Shown: positions 8,530 through 16,026 of the stretch, piece after piece | Numbering within the stretch: the stretch's first letter is position 1 | Layout: each line of letters starts with the position of its first letter | Source of the DNA: Phycisphaeraceae bacterium | GTDB taxonomy: Bacteria; Planctomycetota; Phycisphaerae; Phycisphaerales; Phycisphaeraceae | Direction of reading: 5' to 3' | DNA: 36,431 bases | Assembly: GCA_028284155.1 (NCBI GenBank) | Contig: JANQSF010000038.1 | Coordinates: 1 to 36,431 of the forward strand | Notes under the pieces: model-generated | The model's input: only the letters and a program-made list of their open reading frames with translations | Told to the model about the DNA's origin: nothing | Databases searched by the model: none | Position numbers and translations under genes: made by a program

Positions 8530-9603
8530 TCAGTTCTTTGGCACGATCCAGACGTTGCGGTACTGGAGCGGGTTGCCGTGGCCTTGCAGTTTCATCGGGC
8601 CGGGCGTGCCTTCGGCGTCGCGGCGTGAGCCGCCGGTCTTACCGGGGATCTCGTAGTTGTCGTGGATGACGATGCCGTTGAGCCGCACGGTGATCCGTGC
8701 GTTGGCGATCTTTTTGCCGCTGGCGTCGGTCTTGGCGTTGGTGAACTCCACGTCGTAGGTCTGCCAGGTCAAAGGCGGCAGGCAGGCGTTCACGTCGCTG
8801 GCCTTTTTGGAGTAGATGCCGCCGCACTCGTTGTTCAGGCCTTCGAGGCCGAACGAGTCGAGCACCTGCACCTCGTACATGTCGATCTGGTAGAAGCCGG
8901 AGTTGCCGCGGCCCTGCCCGCGTGCGCCGGGCTTGAACGGCAGCATGAACTCGACGTGCATTGTGTAGCTGCTGAACTTGGCCTTGGTCTTGATGTCTTT
9001 GCCGTCGGTGTTCAGCAGCTTGGTCTTCTTGTCCAGCCGACCGCCCTGCCAGTTGGCCATGCTCGCCTCGGTGCCGTCGAACAGGACAACCGCGCCCTTC
9101 GGCGGCTTGGCGCCCAGCGTCGGGCTCTTGCGATGCACGCGGGTCATCTTGAACGGCTTGCCCTTGTCGGTCTTGCCCTCGAACAAATCAACACCGCTCA
9201 TCACGCCGGAGTACGGCTTGTGACCGACGGGCGGGAACTGCCGCGTCGCGCTGAACTGGTCGGCCGGCCCGGCCAGGTATTTGCGCTTGCCCTTCGCCGC
9301 GTGGAACAGCACACCGTCGCCGTCAAACTTGCCGTCCATCAGGATTCTGTTCTTGCCGTCCCACCCCGCGCCGGGCAGGCCGCCGGGGTACAGCACAGCT
9401 TGGAACTGCGCGTCGCCGAGCGCGATGACCTGCGCGCCGAGCTTGCCGCCGCCGTCGATCTTGCCCTCGAACTCGCCCTGGGCTGTGAAGTCGGCCGGCA
9501 GCGACTTGTCTTTCGGGTCGGTCCACAGCCCCTTGGCGGCAAAGGCCGACGTGGTCGATAAGAGCAGAGCGGCGGCCAGGGTGAGTCGTGCGGCGAGTTT
9601 CAT
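8530..9603 (-). CDS. Secreted DUF1080 (3-keto-disaccharide hydrolase) family protein
   Basis: The DUF1080 fold is a concanavalin/jelly-roll domain, and members have been described that hydrolyse 3-keto-disaccharides. The start is the ATG at 9603 with GGAG 6 nt upstream. A GTG four codons earlier overlaps that Shine-Dalgarno sequence and was rejected. A signal peptide ending SAFA precedes 357 residues in total. The N-terminal half (about 25-170) is a beta-rich extension. The DUF1080 core runs from about KGAVVLFDGTEASMANWQG (~168) to GPMKLQGHGNPLQYRNVWI at the C-terminus, which is the typical family ending. It is divergent from the enolase-superfamily gene 126 nt away. Both point to extracellular carbohydrate breakdown. 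Confidence 0.88.
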   Translation of the reverse strand: MKLAARLTLAAALLLSTTSAFAAKGLWTDPKDKSLPADFTAQGEFEGKIDGGGKLGAQVIALGDAQFQAVLYPGGLPGAGWDGKNRILMDGKFDGDGVLFHAAKGKRKYLAGPADQFSATRQFPPVGHKPYSGVMSGVDLFEGKTDKGKPFKMTRVHRKSPTLGAKPPKGAVVLFDGTEASMANWQGGRLDKKTKLLNTDGKDIKTKAKFSSYTMHVEFMLPFKPGARGQGRGNSGFYQIDMYEVQVLDSFGLEGLNNECGGIYSKKASDVNACLPPLTWQTYDVEFTNAKTDASGKKIANARITVRLNGIVIHDNYEIPGKTGGSRRDAEGTPGPMKLQGHGNPLQYRNVWIVPKN

Positions 9604-9717
9604 GGTCGTCTCCACTGCGATGGATTGAATGAGTGAGCGGTCAGGCCGGGTCGATTGCCCTGCTGGCGTGTTGGGTTACGGCGATCGGCCGCGGCGCGTC
9701 GATCGCTGGAGATAGCA

Positions 9718-9723
9718 TAACAT
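9718..9723 (+). promoter_or_regulatory. Candidate -10 box (TAACAT) for leaderless enolase-superfamily mRNA
   Basis: TAACAT ends 6 nt before the ATG at 9730, and no Shine-Dalgarno sequence lies in the 5-12 nt window before that ATG. The nearest GGAGA is 17 nt upstream, too far to act. Transcription would start at or next to the A of the ATG. No good -35 was found. Confidence 0.4.
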
Positions 9724-9729
9724 CGCCGC

Positions 9730-10845
9730 ATGAAGATCACGCAACTCGATCCGTTCATCCTGCACGTCCCGGTCACGCGCGGCGGCATCGCCGACTCGAC
9801 GCACAGCGTCACGCACTGGGGCATGCCGGGCGTCGTGATCCGCACCGACGTGGGCTTGTCGGGCTTCGGCTATTGCGGCACGCACGCGCACCTGCCCAGC
9901 GACAAGTTGATCACATCGGCGATGACCGACCTGTTCGGACCGCTGCTGATCGGGCAGGACCCCCGGAAGGTGCGACACCTTTACCGGGCGATGGACCGCG
10001 AACCGGTCAACATCTGGATCGGCCGCGCGGGCGTGACGCAGATGGCGTTGTCCGCGATCGACATCGCGCTGTGGGACCTCAAAGCCAAGGCCGCGGATCA
10101 ACCGTTATGGCAACTGCTCGGCGGCGACCCGGAGAAACGCATCGTCGGTTACAACACCGACGGCGGTTGGCTGAATTGGCCGACCGATCAACTCGTTGAC
10201 GACTGCAAACGCATGATCGAGGTCGAAGGTTTTCACGCGGTCAAGATGAAGCTGGGCAAGCCGCAGCCGATGGAAGACCTGCGCCGTGTCGAGGCGGTGC
10301 GACGCGCGATCGGCGACGACGCGCGGCTGATGGTCGACGCCAACGGCAAGTGGCATTTGGCGGACGCGATGCAGTACGGCCGACGCCTGCGCGACTACGA
10401 CGTGACGTGGTTCGAGGAGCCGTTATGGCATGACGACGTGACGAACCACGCGACGCTGGCGAAAGCGATCGACACGCCAATCGCGCTCGGCGAATTGCTC
10501 TACAACGTCGATCAGTTCCGGCCGTTCATCGAGGCGGGGGCTGTGCACTACGTTCAGCCGGACGTCATGCGGCTGGGCGGGATCACGGCCTGGCTGCAGG
10601 TCGCGGAATTGGCCGACGCGCACCGTCTGCCGCTCGTGCCGCATCACGGCGACATGATGCAAGCACAGATTCACCTGTGCATCGCGCACCGTTCGTGCTG
10701 GATGCTCGAGTACATTCCGTGGACGCTGGACTGTTTCGAGGAGCCGGCCCGCGTTGTCGATGGGGCGTACACGACGCCGACCCAGCCGGGCGCGGGCACG
10801 ACGTTGCGCGACGACGCGCTGGCGAGGTTCAATGTGTTGACGTGA
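9730..10845 (+). CDS. Mandelate racemase/muconate lactonizing enzyme family protein (acid-sugar dehydratase-like)
   Basis: This enolase-superfamily enzyme of 371 residues removes a proton alpha to a carboxylate. All mandelate-racemase-type active-site residues are present with a near-constant offset from the archetype: the KxK motif (K172, K174), metal ligands D203, E229 and E255 spaced 26 and 26, the D278-H305 dyad spaced 27, and E327 in MLEY. The N-terminal capping domain covers about residues 1-125 and the barrel 135-340. Most such enzymes in carbohydrate settings are sugar-acid dehydratases, so this is the best guess, but specificity cannot be read from motifs. It is divergent from the DUF1080 gene and convergent with a secreted esterase. 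It appears to lack an mRNA leader. Confidence 0.85.
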   Translation: MKITQLDPFILHVPVTRGGIADSTHSVTHWGMPGVVIRTDVGLSGFGYCGTHAHLPSDKLITSAMTDLFGPLLIGQDPRKVRHLYRAMDREPVNIWIGRAGVTQMALSAIDIALWDLKAKAADQPLWQLLGGDPEKRIVGYNTDGGWLNWPTDQLVDDCKRMIEVEGFHAVKMKLGKPQPMEDLRRVEAVRRAIGDDARLMVDANGKWHLADAMQYGRRLRDYDVTWFEEPLWHDDVTNHATLAKAIDTPIALGELLYNVDQFRPFIEAGAVHYVQPDVMRLGGITAWLQVAELADAHRLPLVPHHGDMMQAQIHLCIAHRSCWMLEYIPWTLDCFEEPARVVDGAYTTPTQPGAGTTLRDDALARFNVLT

Positions 10846-10858
10846 AACTGGGATGAAA

Positions 10859-10963
10859 CGCAGAGGCGCAGAGAACGCGGAGGCGAATGGGGATAGATCA
10901 GGCGGGTCGAAGAATGCGCATTGGGCAAATCGGTATCCACTCCGCGACCTCTGCGCCTCTGCG
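10859..10963. repeat. Inverted pair of CGCAGAG-type repeats at a convergent junction
   Basis: A perfect 15-nt match occurs at 10859-10873 and, reverse complemented, at 10949-10963, built on CGCAGAG units of 7-8 nt. A second shared block, CGCGGAG, lies just inside at 10876-10882 and 10940-10946. Weaker similarity continues outward. The loop between them is about 57 nt and shows no gene. The element fills the 134-nt gap between the convergent dehydratase-like and esterase genes. A related string (AAACGCAAAGAGCG) occurs near 22195. Confidence 0.65.
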
Positions 10964-10979
10964 ATTCCCCTTCCCCAAG

Positions 10980-12512
10980 TCACTCCGTGACGTGCAGCAC
11001 ATAGGTCTTCTTCTGGGCCAATTTGCCCGGTCCGTACGCCGCGAGCACTTGCAGCGTGTAGACGTCGGCGTGGTTCGGCGTGCCGGACAGCGTCGCGGCC
11101 TTGGTGTCGAAAGTCAGGCCGCTGAACTCGGCGAACGTGCCCTTGTATCGGTGGCCCTTGTCGGTGCGGAAGTGGGCGATCAGACGCCAGTGGATCGGCT
11201 GACTGCCGGTCGCGCGGAACGATGTTTTGAACGGTTGGCCGACCTTCGCTTTCAGCACGCCCTGAGTCGGTGAGACGATATTGGGCGGGGGCGCACCCTT
11301 GGTGAAACGTGCCGTGGTGACACCGCTGGGTTTCATGCCGTCGCGCACGGCCAGCGCTTTGACGACCGTGGTCTCGTTCAGCTTGATCGGCTTCGTCCAG
11401 ACGGGCGACTTCAACGTCGGCGTGCTGCCGTCGGTCGTGTAGTGGACCTTGACGCCGGGCGACGTTGTCACGGCGTGGACGGTAACCTGGTCGGCGAACA
11501 CACGGCGATTGGGACGAAACTCGGGCGCTGGTGTCGTCGGGCTGTCGATCAGTTTGGTCTTGAACCACGCAAGCACAGCCGATTGGATCGTCGTTTGGCC
11601 TTTGCCGAACGGGTTGTCGAACTCGGTGTTGAGCGGCGGGACGTGCACGGAGTGCGCGTTGTTCCAGTTCTTCTTGGGGTGCGTGATGACCATCGGGTAG
11701 AAGTCGATGCCCGCCGCCTTGGCCGACTCGTCGAGTTTGCTCACGCCGCCGGGGCCGACGTAGGTGTGCACAGCCGGCGCGTCGGGCGTGATGTTCTTCT
11801 CGAACTGATTGAAGTCGCCCTGGTGGGCCATGATGCGCGCCGAATATGCGCCGTAGCGCGGCTCGGCCGCGTCCATCTGCTGCGCGAAAATGACGTTGCC
11901 CTGCTTGTCGGGTCGCACGATCCGGTTGCGCAGTTGGTTGCCGCGCGGGTCGTCGTCGGCCCATGATTCACTGAGCGCCGTCTTGTGGCCGTAGACGAAC
12001 AGGTCGCCCGCGTTGGTGAAGTTGCCGCTGGACGTGAGCCAGCCGCCGGCTGAGAAACCCCACGTGCCGATCCGGTCGGGGTCGATGCGGTACTTCTCGG
12101 CGTTCGCCCGCAGGAAACGGACGGCCGCTTTGTAGTCGTGAAAGACTTGCGGGAAGATGTCTCGGCCGAGGATGTAGTTGAGATTCGCCACGACGAATCC
12201 GGCGTCGAACGCCTCCTGCATGGCCGAGCCGCAGAAGCCCGTGTCCTTGTCGCCGCCGCCGTACCCGCCGCCGTGGACGAACATGATGCACGGCCGACGC
12301 TTGTCGTCGTTGTGATACGCGACGTTCATCTTCAGCCAGCGGTCCTGCCAGGCACCGGTCTCTCGGCCGGGCAGGTAGAGCACGTCCAGGTCGTTTTTGG
12401 CGCCTTTGATCGGTTTGGGCGGACGCACCAGCGGGTTGTCACTCTGGGCGAGTGTTGGCAGGGCGAACAGACAGGTGATCGTGACGATGACGGCGAGGCT
12501 CAGGCGATGCAT
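10980..12512 (-). CDS. Secreted esterase/lipase with C-terminal chitobiase-like and Ig-like domains
   Basis: The protein is 510 residues and starts with a signal peptide (about 1-22, ending PTLAQ). GGAGAG precedes the ATG at 12512 by 7 nt. The alpha/beta-hydrolase domain (about 40-310) has the oxyanion-hole motif HGGGYGGG (from H80) and the nucleophile elbow GFSAGG (Ser154), as in hormone-sensitive-lipase-like and carbohydrate esterases. About residues 320-400 match the chitobiase/beta-hexosaminidase C-terminal type of module, with YTTDGSTPT. About 410-510 form a putative-Ig-like module (FSGLTFDTKAATLSGTP). The tail modules suggest binding to a polymer or to the cell surface. With the neighbouring DUF1080 protein and sugar-acid enzyme it may deacylate and degrade an acetylated polysaccharide, which is an inference from context. 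Confidence 0.83.
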   Translation of the reverse strand: MHRLSLAVIVTITCLFALPTLAQSDNPLVRPPKPIKGAKNDLDVLYLPGRETGAWQDRWLKMNVAYHNDDKRRPCIMFVHGGGYGGGDKDTGFCGSAMQEAFDAGFVVANLNYILGRDIFPQVFHDYKAAVRFLRANAEKYRIDPDRIGTWGFSAGGWLTSSGNFTNAGDLFVYGHKTALSESWADDDPRGNQLRNRIVRPDKQGNVIFAQQMDAAEPRYGAYSARIMAHQGDFNQFEKNITPDAPAVHTYVGPGGVSKLDESAKAAGIDFYPMVITHPKKNWNNAHSVHVPPLNTEFDNPFGKGQTTIQSAVLAWFKTKLIDSPTTPAPEFRPNRRVFADQVTVHAVTTSPGVKVHYTTDGSTPTLKSPVWTKPIKLNETTVVKALAVRDGMKPSGVTTARFTKGAPPPNIVSPTQGVLKAKVGQPFKTSFRATGSQPIHWRLIAHFRTDKGHRYKGTFAEFSGLTFDTKAATLSGTPNHADVYTLQVLAAYGPGKLAQKKTYVLHVTE

Positions 12513-12608
12513 GTCGAAACTCTCCGGCGATAAGATGAGTCGAACGGTGTGAATTGTCGCGCGTTAGTGCGCCGGTTACAACGCAGACCGAACGAGGCGG
12601 GTAGGTCT

Positions 12609-13124
12609 ATGAGCGTCCAAGTCATCCGTCGACTGCACGAACACCGCGAATGGGCCAACACCCGATTGCGCGAGGCGGCCGGTCACATGACCGACGCCCA
12701 ACTTCGCGGCCAACACCCCTGCGGTCGCGGCAGCGTGTTCGACTCGCTCGTCCACCTCTACGCGGGCGAGGCGATCTGGCTGGCGGCGTTGCAAGGCAAC
12801 CCCACGCCGCCGGGGCCGGACGACTTTCACTTCGCGACTCTGGACGACCTGACGGAAGCATGGCGAGTGCTGGCGGGTCAATGGGATGCGTACCTGGCGG
12901 CGCTCAGCGAGTCGGAATTGAGTCGACCGATCACCAAGGTCAGCACGTCGAGCGGCGCGGGCCGGTCGTTCACACTGCCCGAGGGCGACGTGCTGATCCA
13001 CGTATGCACGCACGCCCAATACACGACGGCCCAATGCGTGAACATGATGCGTCGCGAGGGGCTCGCCGCCGACCTGCTGCCGGACACCATGATGATCTCG
13101 ATGAGTCGGGAGCAGTATGGGTGA
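12609..13124 (+). CDS. DinB-like four-helix metalloprotein
   Basis: This is a member of the DinB/YfiT superfamily of small four-helix-bundle proteins that bind a divalent metal through three histidines. They include thiol transferases and many proteins of unknown role. Of the 171 residues, the likely metal ligands are the His in FDSLVHLYAGEAIW (about residue 48) and the two in HVCTHAQYTTAQ (about 130 and 134). The last is the typical HxxxH of the C-terminal helix. The ATG at 12609 follows GAGGCGGGTAGG and starts directly at the first helix, whereas the upstream frame to 12549 has no family-like residues. It is divergent from the esterase gene 97 nt away and is probably monocistronic. Confidence 0.78.
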   Translation: MSVQVIRRLHEHREWANTRLREAAGHMTDAQLRGQHPCGRGSVFDSLVHLYAGEAIWLAALQGNPTPPGPDDFHFATLDDLTEAWRVLAGQWDAYLAALSESELSRPITKVSTSSGAGRSFTLPEGDVLIHVCTHAQYTTAQCVNMMRREGLAADLLPDTMMISMSREQYG

Positions 13125-13259
13125 TGCTTCGCGGCTTTGTTGGTGGAATGCGAGGGAAGCGATCGTGACACAGAATGCGCGACACTTGCTGTGGCACGCC
13201 GAGCAACCTTCCTCTGCTGCCCGCGTGATGAACAACACACGAACAGGCGTTAACCCATA

Positions 13260-13407
13260 GGGGGAGCCGGGGAGTTTGAGGGGGTGGCGGCGAACCCCCT
13301 CAACTCAAGTGGTCTTCACGGCGAAGCCGTTCCGTTGAAGCGAAGCGCCAAGCCGCTCCGGCGCTTGAGGAGGCCCGCCCGGCAGGGCACCGCCAATTTC
13401 TGATCCG
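13260..13407 (+). repeat. Dispersed ~150-nt structured repeat, copy A
   Basis: Nearly the whole segment recurs, inverted, at 23448-23604, and its last third recurs at 23791-23833. Shared landmarks in order are GGGGAGCCGGGGAGTTTGAG, a GGCGGCG block, ACGGCGAAGCCGTTCC (itself a hairpin), AAGCG-AGCGCCAAGCCGCT, AGGCCCGCCCGGC and GGGCACCGCCA. No ORF is conserved across copies, and insertions and deletions are not multiples of three. It lies in the 696-nt spacer between the DinB-like gene and the FlgI-like gene. The remaining unassigned parts of that spacer are 13125-13259 and about 13650-13718. Confidence 0.75.
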
Positions 13408-13431
13408 TTCACGCCGCAAATGCTTGAACAA

Positions 13432-13474
13432 CCTAAAAACAACGGCGGCGCGTTCAAAAAGACACGCACCGCCG
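13432..13474 (-). terminator. Orphan rho-independent terminator on the minus strand
   Basis: Read on the minus strand, CGGCGGTGCGT and ACGCGCCGCCG form an 11-bp stem (13464-13474 with 13443-13453) around a 10-nt loop. A TTGTTTTT tract follows at once. The single imperfect pair is a G-U wobble in minus-strand RNA but a C-A mismatch in plus-strand RNA, so the orientation is clear. No annotated minus-strand gene precedes it. Only the small ORF at 13486-13599 does. Confidence 0.7.
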
Positions 13475-13485
13475 CTTCGGGGGGG

Positions 13486-13599
13486 TCAGTTCAGCTCTGC
13501 CTGTAAACGACCTAGGCTTGTGTGGGCCGGCCGATCGGCCGGTACAGATTCCTCGGCCTCGTCGAACATGCGGCCTGCGCCGCGGCGGGGATTCGACAT
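13486..13599 (-). CDS. Small ORF or small RNA ahead of the orphan terminator
   Basis: An ATG at 13599 opens a 37-codon frame (MSNPRRGAGRMFDEAEES..., ending RLQAELN) whose TGA at 13486-13488 lies 11 nt before the terminator stem. The residue mix is ordinary and acidic rather than the Arg/Pro-rich mix of chance frames in this DNA. An alternative GTG at 13624-13626 would give 46 residues. No Shine-Dalgarno sequence precedes the ATG. A candidate promoter (TTGACT, 16 nt, TACCCT) would start transcription near 13609, giving a transcript of about 175 nt. It may therefore be a small protein or a non-coding RNA. No family was recognised. Confidence 0.35.
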   Translation of the reverse strand: MSNPRRGAGRMFDEAEESVPADRPAHTSLGRLQAELN

Positions 13600-13615
13600 C
13601 CAAACCGAGAAAGCA

Positions 13616-13643
13616 AGGGTAGGCACGCCCGATAACAAGTCAA
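13616..13643 (-). promoter_or_regulatory. Candidate sigma-70 promoter for the minus-strand small transcript
   Basis: On the minus strand TTGACT (13638-13643) and TACCCT (13616-13621) are separated by 16 nt. The -35 matches consensus at five of six positions, and the -10 keeps the TA...T frame. The predicted start is about 13609, ten bases before the small ORF's ATG. Confidence 0.4.
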
Positions 13644-13718
13644 CCTTCGAGTGTTAAAATGGGTAAGAACGCGCGGTCGGCCCCGCCGTTTCGCCCTTCT
13701 CGACCCACCTTTCGTGGC

Positions 13719-13747
13719 TTGACACAACTGCCGTTTTGAGCGAGAAT
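13719..13747 (+). promoter_or_regulatory. Sigma-70-type promoter of the FlgI-like gene
   Basis: A perfect TTGACA at 13719-13724 is followed after 17 nt by GAGAAT at 13742-13747. Transcription would start near 13754, giving a leader of about 67 nt before the GTG at 13821. It is the best-looking housekeeping promoter in the window. Confidence 0.65.
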
Positions 13748-13820
13748 AACGGTTCCCCACGATCTGCGGCGAGGCGTGTTGCACGCTGCTTCGCCGCTTC
13801 CCCCAGATAGGAGTCAGCCC

Positions 13821-15920
13821 GTGACGACAACGGGATATCGACCTGCCCGGTTCGGCCGACCGATGCGCGCGGCGTGTCTGGCTCTCGCGCTTGGCCTGTC
13901 CGGCCTGCTCGCCGGTTGTGAGACGGGCGGCGAAGCGCCGGTGGCGCAGGCCGCGCCGCCGCCGCCGACCTACGTCGGTGAGTCGTATCTGCACGGTTCG
14001 GTCGGGTCCATGGTCCGCCTGCGCAACAGCCAGCCGTTGCTCGTCAGCGGATACGGCATCGTCGTGAATCTGGACGGCACGGGCTCAGCCGAAGTGCCGC
14101 AGTACCTGCGGCGGTGGCTGATGAATCAGATGCAGTTGAAAGGCCTGGGCAGCGCCCGGCTCAACACGCGGCAGATGACACCCGACTCGGTGCTGGCCAG
14201 CGACGCGACGGCCGTTGTCGCGGTGCGCGGCATCATCCCGCCCGGCGCGACGCGCGGCACGCGGTTTGACGTGCTTGTCGAAGCGCTGCCCAACACGCAA
14301 ACGACCAGCCTCGAAGGCGGCCAACTCTGGACGGTTGATCTGGCCATCGACGGCTTGAATACGTCGATGCAGTTCTCGCAGCCGTTGGCCCTCGGCCGCG
14401 GCGCGATGTTCCTCAACCCGCTGACCAAGAACGACCCGTCGATCTCCCAGGAGCAACGGCTTCGCCTGCCGCGACAGGGGGTCGTGTTGGCCGGCGGTTT
14501 GGTGACCGAAAGCCGTCGGATCGAACTGGTGCTCAATCAGCGCGGCTGGGTACGCAGCCGGACGATTGCCGACCGGATCAATGAACGCTTCCCGATAATG
14601 CCCGGCGACCGCACGACGGTCGCGGCGGCCGTCAGCGACGCCGTCGTTCGGGTGGAAGTGCCGCGTTCGTGGATCGGCCGAGAGGGCGACCTGCTAAAGC
14701 TCGTGTCGCACGTGTTCGTCGAGCGTGAGGCGGGTTTTGTGCAGAACAAAACACGGCAATTGGCCGGGATTCTCGCCACGGACGCCAAGCAGGCGCCCCG
14801 CGTGGTTGCCGCTTGGCGGGCGCTGGGCAAGACGGCGTTGCCCGTGCTGCGCGAGTACTACAACCACGCCGACCTGAACGTCCGGTTGGCCGCTTTGGAG
14901 GCTGGCGTCAAACTCGAAGACCCGACGCCTACGCAGTCGCTGCTGGAACTGGTGCGTCACGCAGACGTCAACGTCCGCGCCGCCGCGGCGCGCAGCCTGA
15001 TCGAGTTGCCGCGATCGCTCAAGGTTGCTAACGCGATCCGCACGCTGCTTGACGACGAGTCGATCGACGCGACCGGCCGACCGATCCGTATCGTCACGTA
15101 CGAGGCGATGGCCGACCGCAAAGACCCGATGATCCAACGCGTGCCGATCGGCGACGCGAACAATATCAAATTCCTGATCGACCTGCTGCCAGCCGACAAG
15201 CCGATGGTCTACGCCAGCCAGGAAGGCCTGCCGCGGCTGGTCATCTTCGGCCGAAACACCGGCTTCAAAGCGCCGATCAACGCCGCGCTGTGGGACGGCC
15301 GACTCCGCCTGCGCAGCGGGGGCGTCGGTGAAACCATGTCGGTCTTCTATCAACGGCCGAACGGATCGTCGAAGACGTTCCAGATGGCGCCGACCGTGGC
15401 CAACCTTGCGCTGCTGCTCGGTCAGCCTGCCTCGTTGTCGAACCCGCACGAGTCGCCGAACCTGAGCTACTCGCACGTCGTCAGTGCGCTGGTTGGCCTG
15501 CACCTGTCCAGGCATCTGGCGGCGGACTGGAAGGTGCAACCCAACGCGTTGGCCGACGCGATCGAACGCTACTTGCGCAAGCCGGCCGACACCGTCCGCC
15601 CCGAGATCGGCGCCAAGCCCAGCGGCTACCAGGCGCTGGCCACGCAACGGAACGACGCCGTCGCGCAGGGCGACACGACGAACGCCCGGCCGAGCGTCGG
15701 CACGCCACGCCGCGTCGGCGACGTGCCCGACGCACTGCCCGCGCCGACGCCCCGCCCGACCGCGCAGGTCGATCCCAGCGACCTGCCGCCGGCGCAAGAG
15801 ACGTACCTGATCCCCGCCCCCAGCGACGCGCCGTCGGCCCCGGCCGGCCGAACGCCGTCCTCGAATCGAGAAGGAAACGGCGACGATCCGACCGGTCCGC
15901 AGGCCCGATCGACGCCATAA
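13821..15920 (+). CDS. FlgI-like (flagellar P-ring-type) lipoprotein with HEAT repeats
   Basis: The GTG at 13821 has AGGAG 7 nt upstream and yields 699 residues. The frame opening at 13776 has no such site. A lipoprotein signal ends LSGLLAGC. About residues 35-280 match Flg[14 protein letters not shown], then [37 protein letters not shown], and [26 protein letters not shown]. FlgI forms the P-ring around the flagellar rod in the periplasm but is normally a ~365-residue non-lipidated protein. Here two or three HEAT-like repeats (about 325-400) and an unassigned beta-rich domain (about 440-550) follow, with a Pro/Thr-rich tail. No other flagellar gene is nearby. It may serve another envelope structure. 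smc starts 106 nt downstream. Confidence 0.72.
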   Translation: MTTTGYRPARFGRPMRAACLALALGLSGLLAGCETGGEAPVAQAAPPPPTYVGESYLHGSVGSMVRLRNSQPLLVSGYGIVVNLDGTGSAEVPQYLRRWLMNQMQLKGLGSARLNTRQMTPDSVLASDATAVVAVRGIIPPGATRGTRFDVLVEALPNTQTTSLEGGQLWTVDLAIDGLNTSMQFSQPLALGRGAMFLNPLTKNDPSISQEQRLRLPRQGVVLAGGLVTESRRIELVLNQRGWVRSRTIADRINERFPIMPGDRTTVAAAVSDAVVRVEVPRSWIGREGDLLKLVSHVFVEREAGFVQNKTRQLAGILATDAKQAPRVVAAWRALGKTALPVLREYYNHADLNVRLAALEAGVKLEDPTPTQSLLELVRHADVNVRAAAARSLIELPRSLKVANAIRTLLDDESIDATGRPIRIVTYEAMADRKDPMIQRVPIGDANNIKFLIDLLPADKPMVYASQEGLPRLVIFGRNTGFKAPINAALWDGRLRLRSGGVGETMSVFYQRPNGSSKTFQMAPTVANLALLLGQPASLSNPHESPNLSYSHVVSALVGLHLSRHLAADWKVQPNALADAIERYLRKPADTVRPEIGAKPSGYQALATQRNDAVAQGDTTNARPSVGTPRRVGDVPDALPAPTPRPTAQVDPSDLPPAQETYLIPAPSDAPSAPAGRTPSSNREGNGDDPTGPQARSTP

Positions 15921-16026
15921 TGTCCCTATGGCCTCATCCGGCGATCAAGCCCCCCAAAAACGAGCCGATAACGATTGGCCGAAACCGGCCCACCGACCCG
16001 ATAACTCGGTGGGAGGTTTGCCGCCA

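Noticed and set aside
13776..13820. Upstream extension of the FlgI-like gene to a TTG
   Set aside because: AGGAG is placed correctly for the GTG at 13821, and the lipoprotein signal begins after it.
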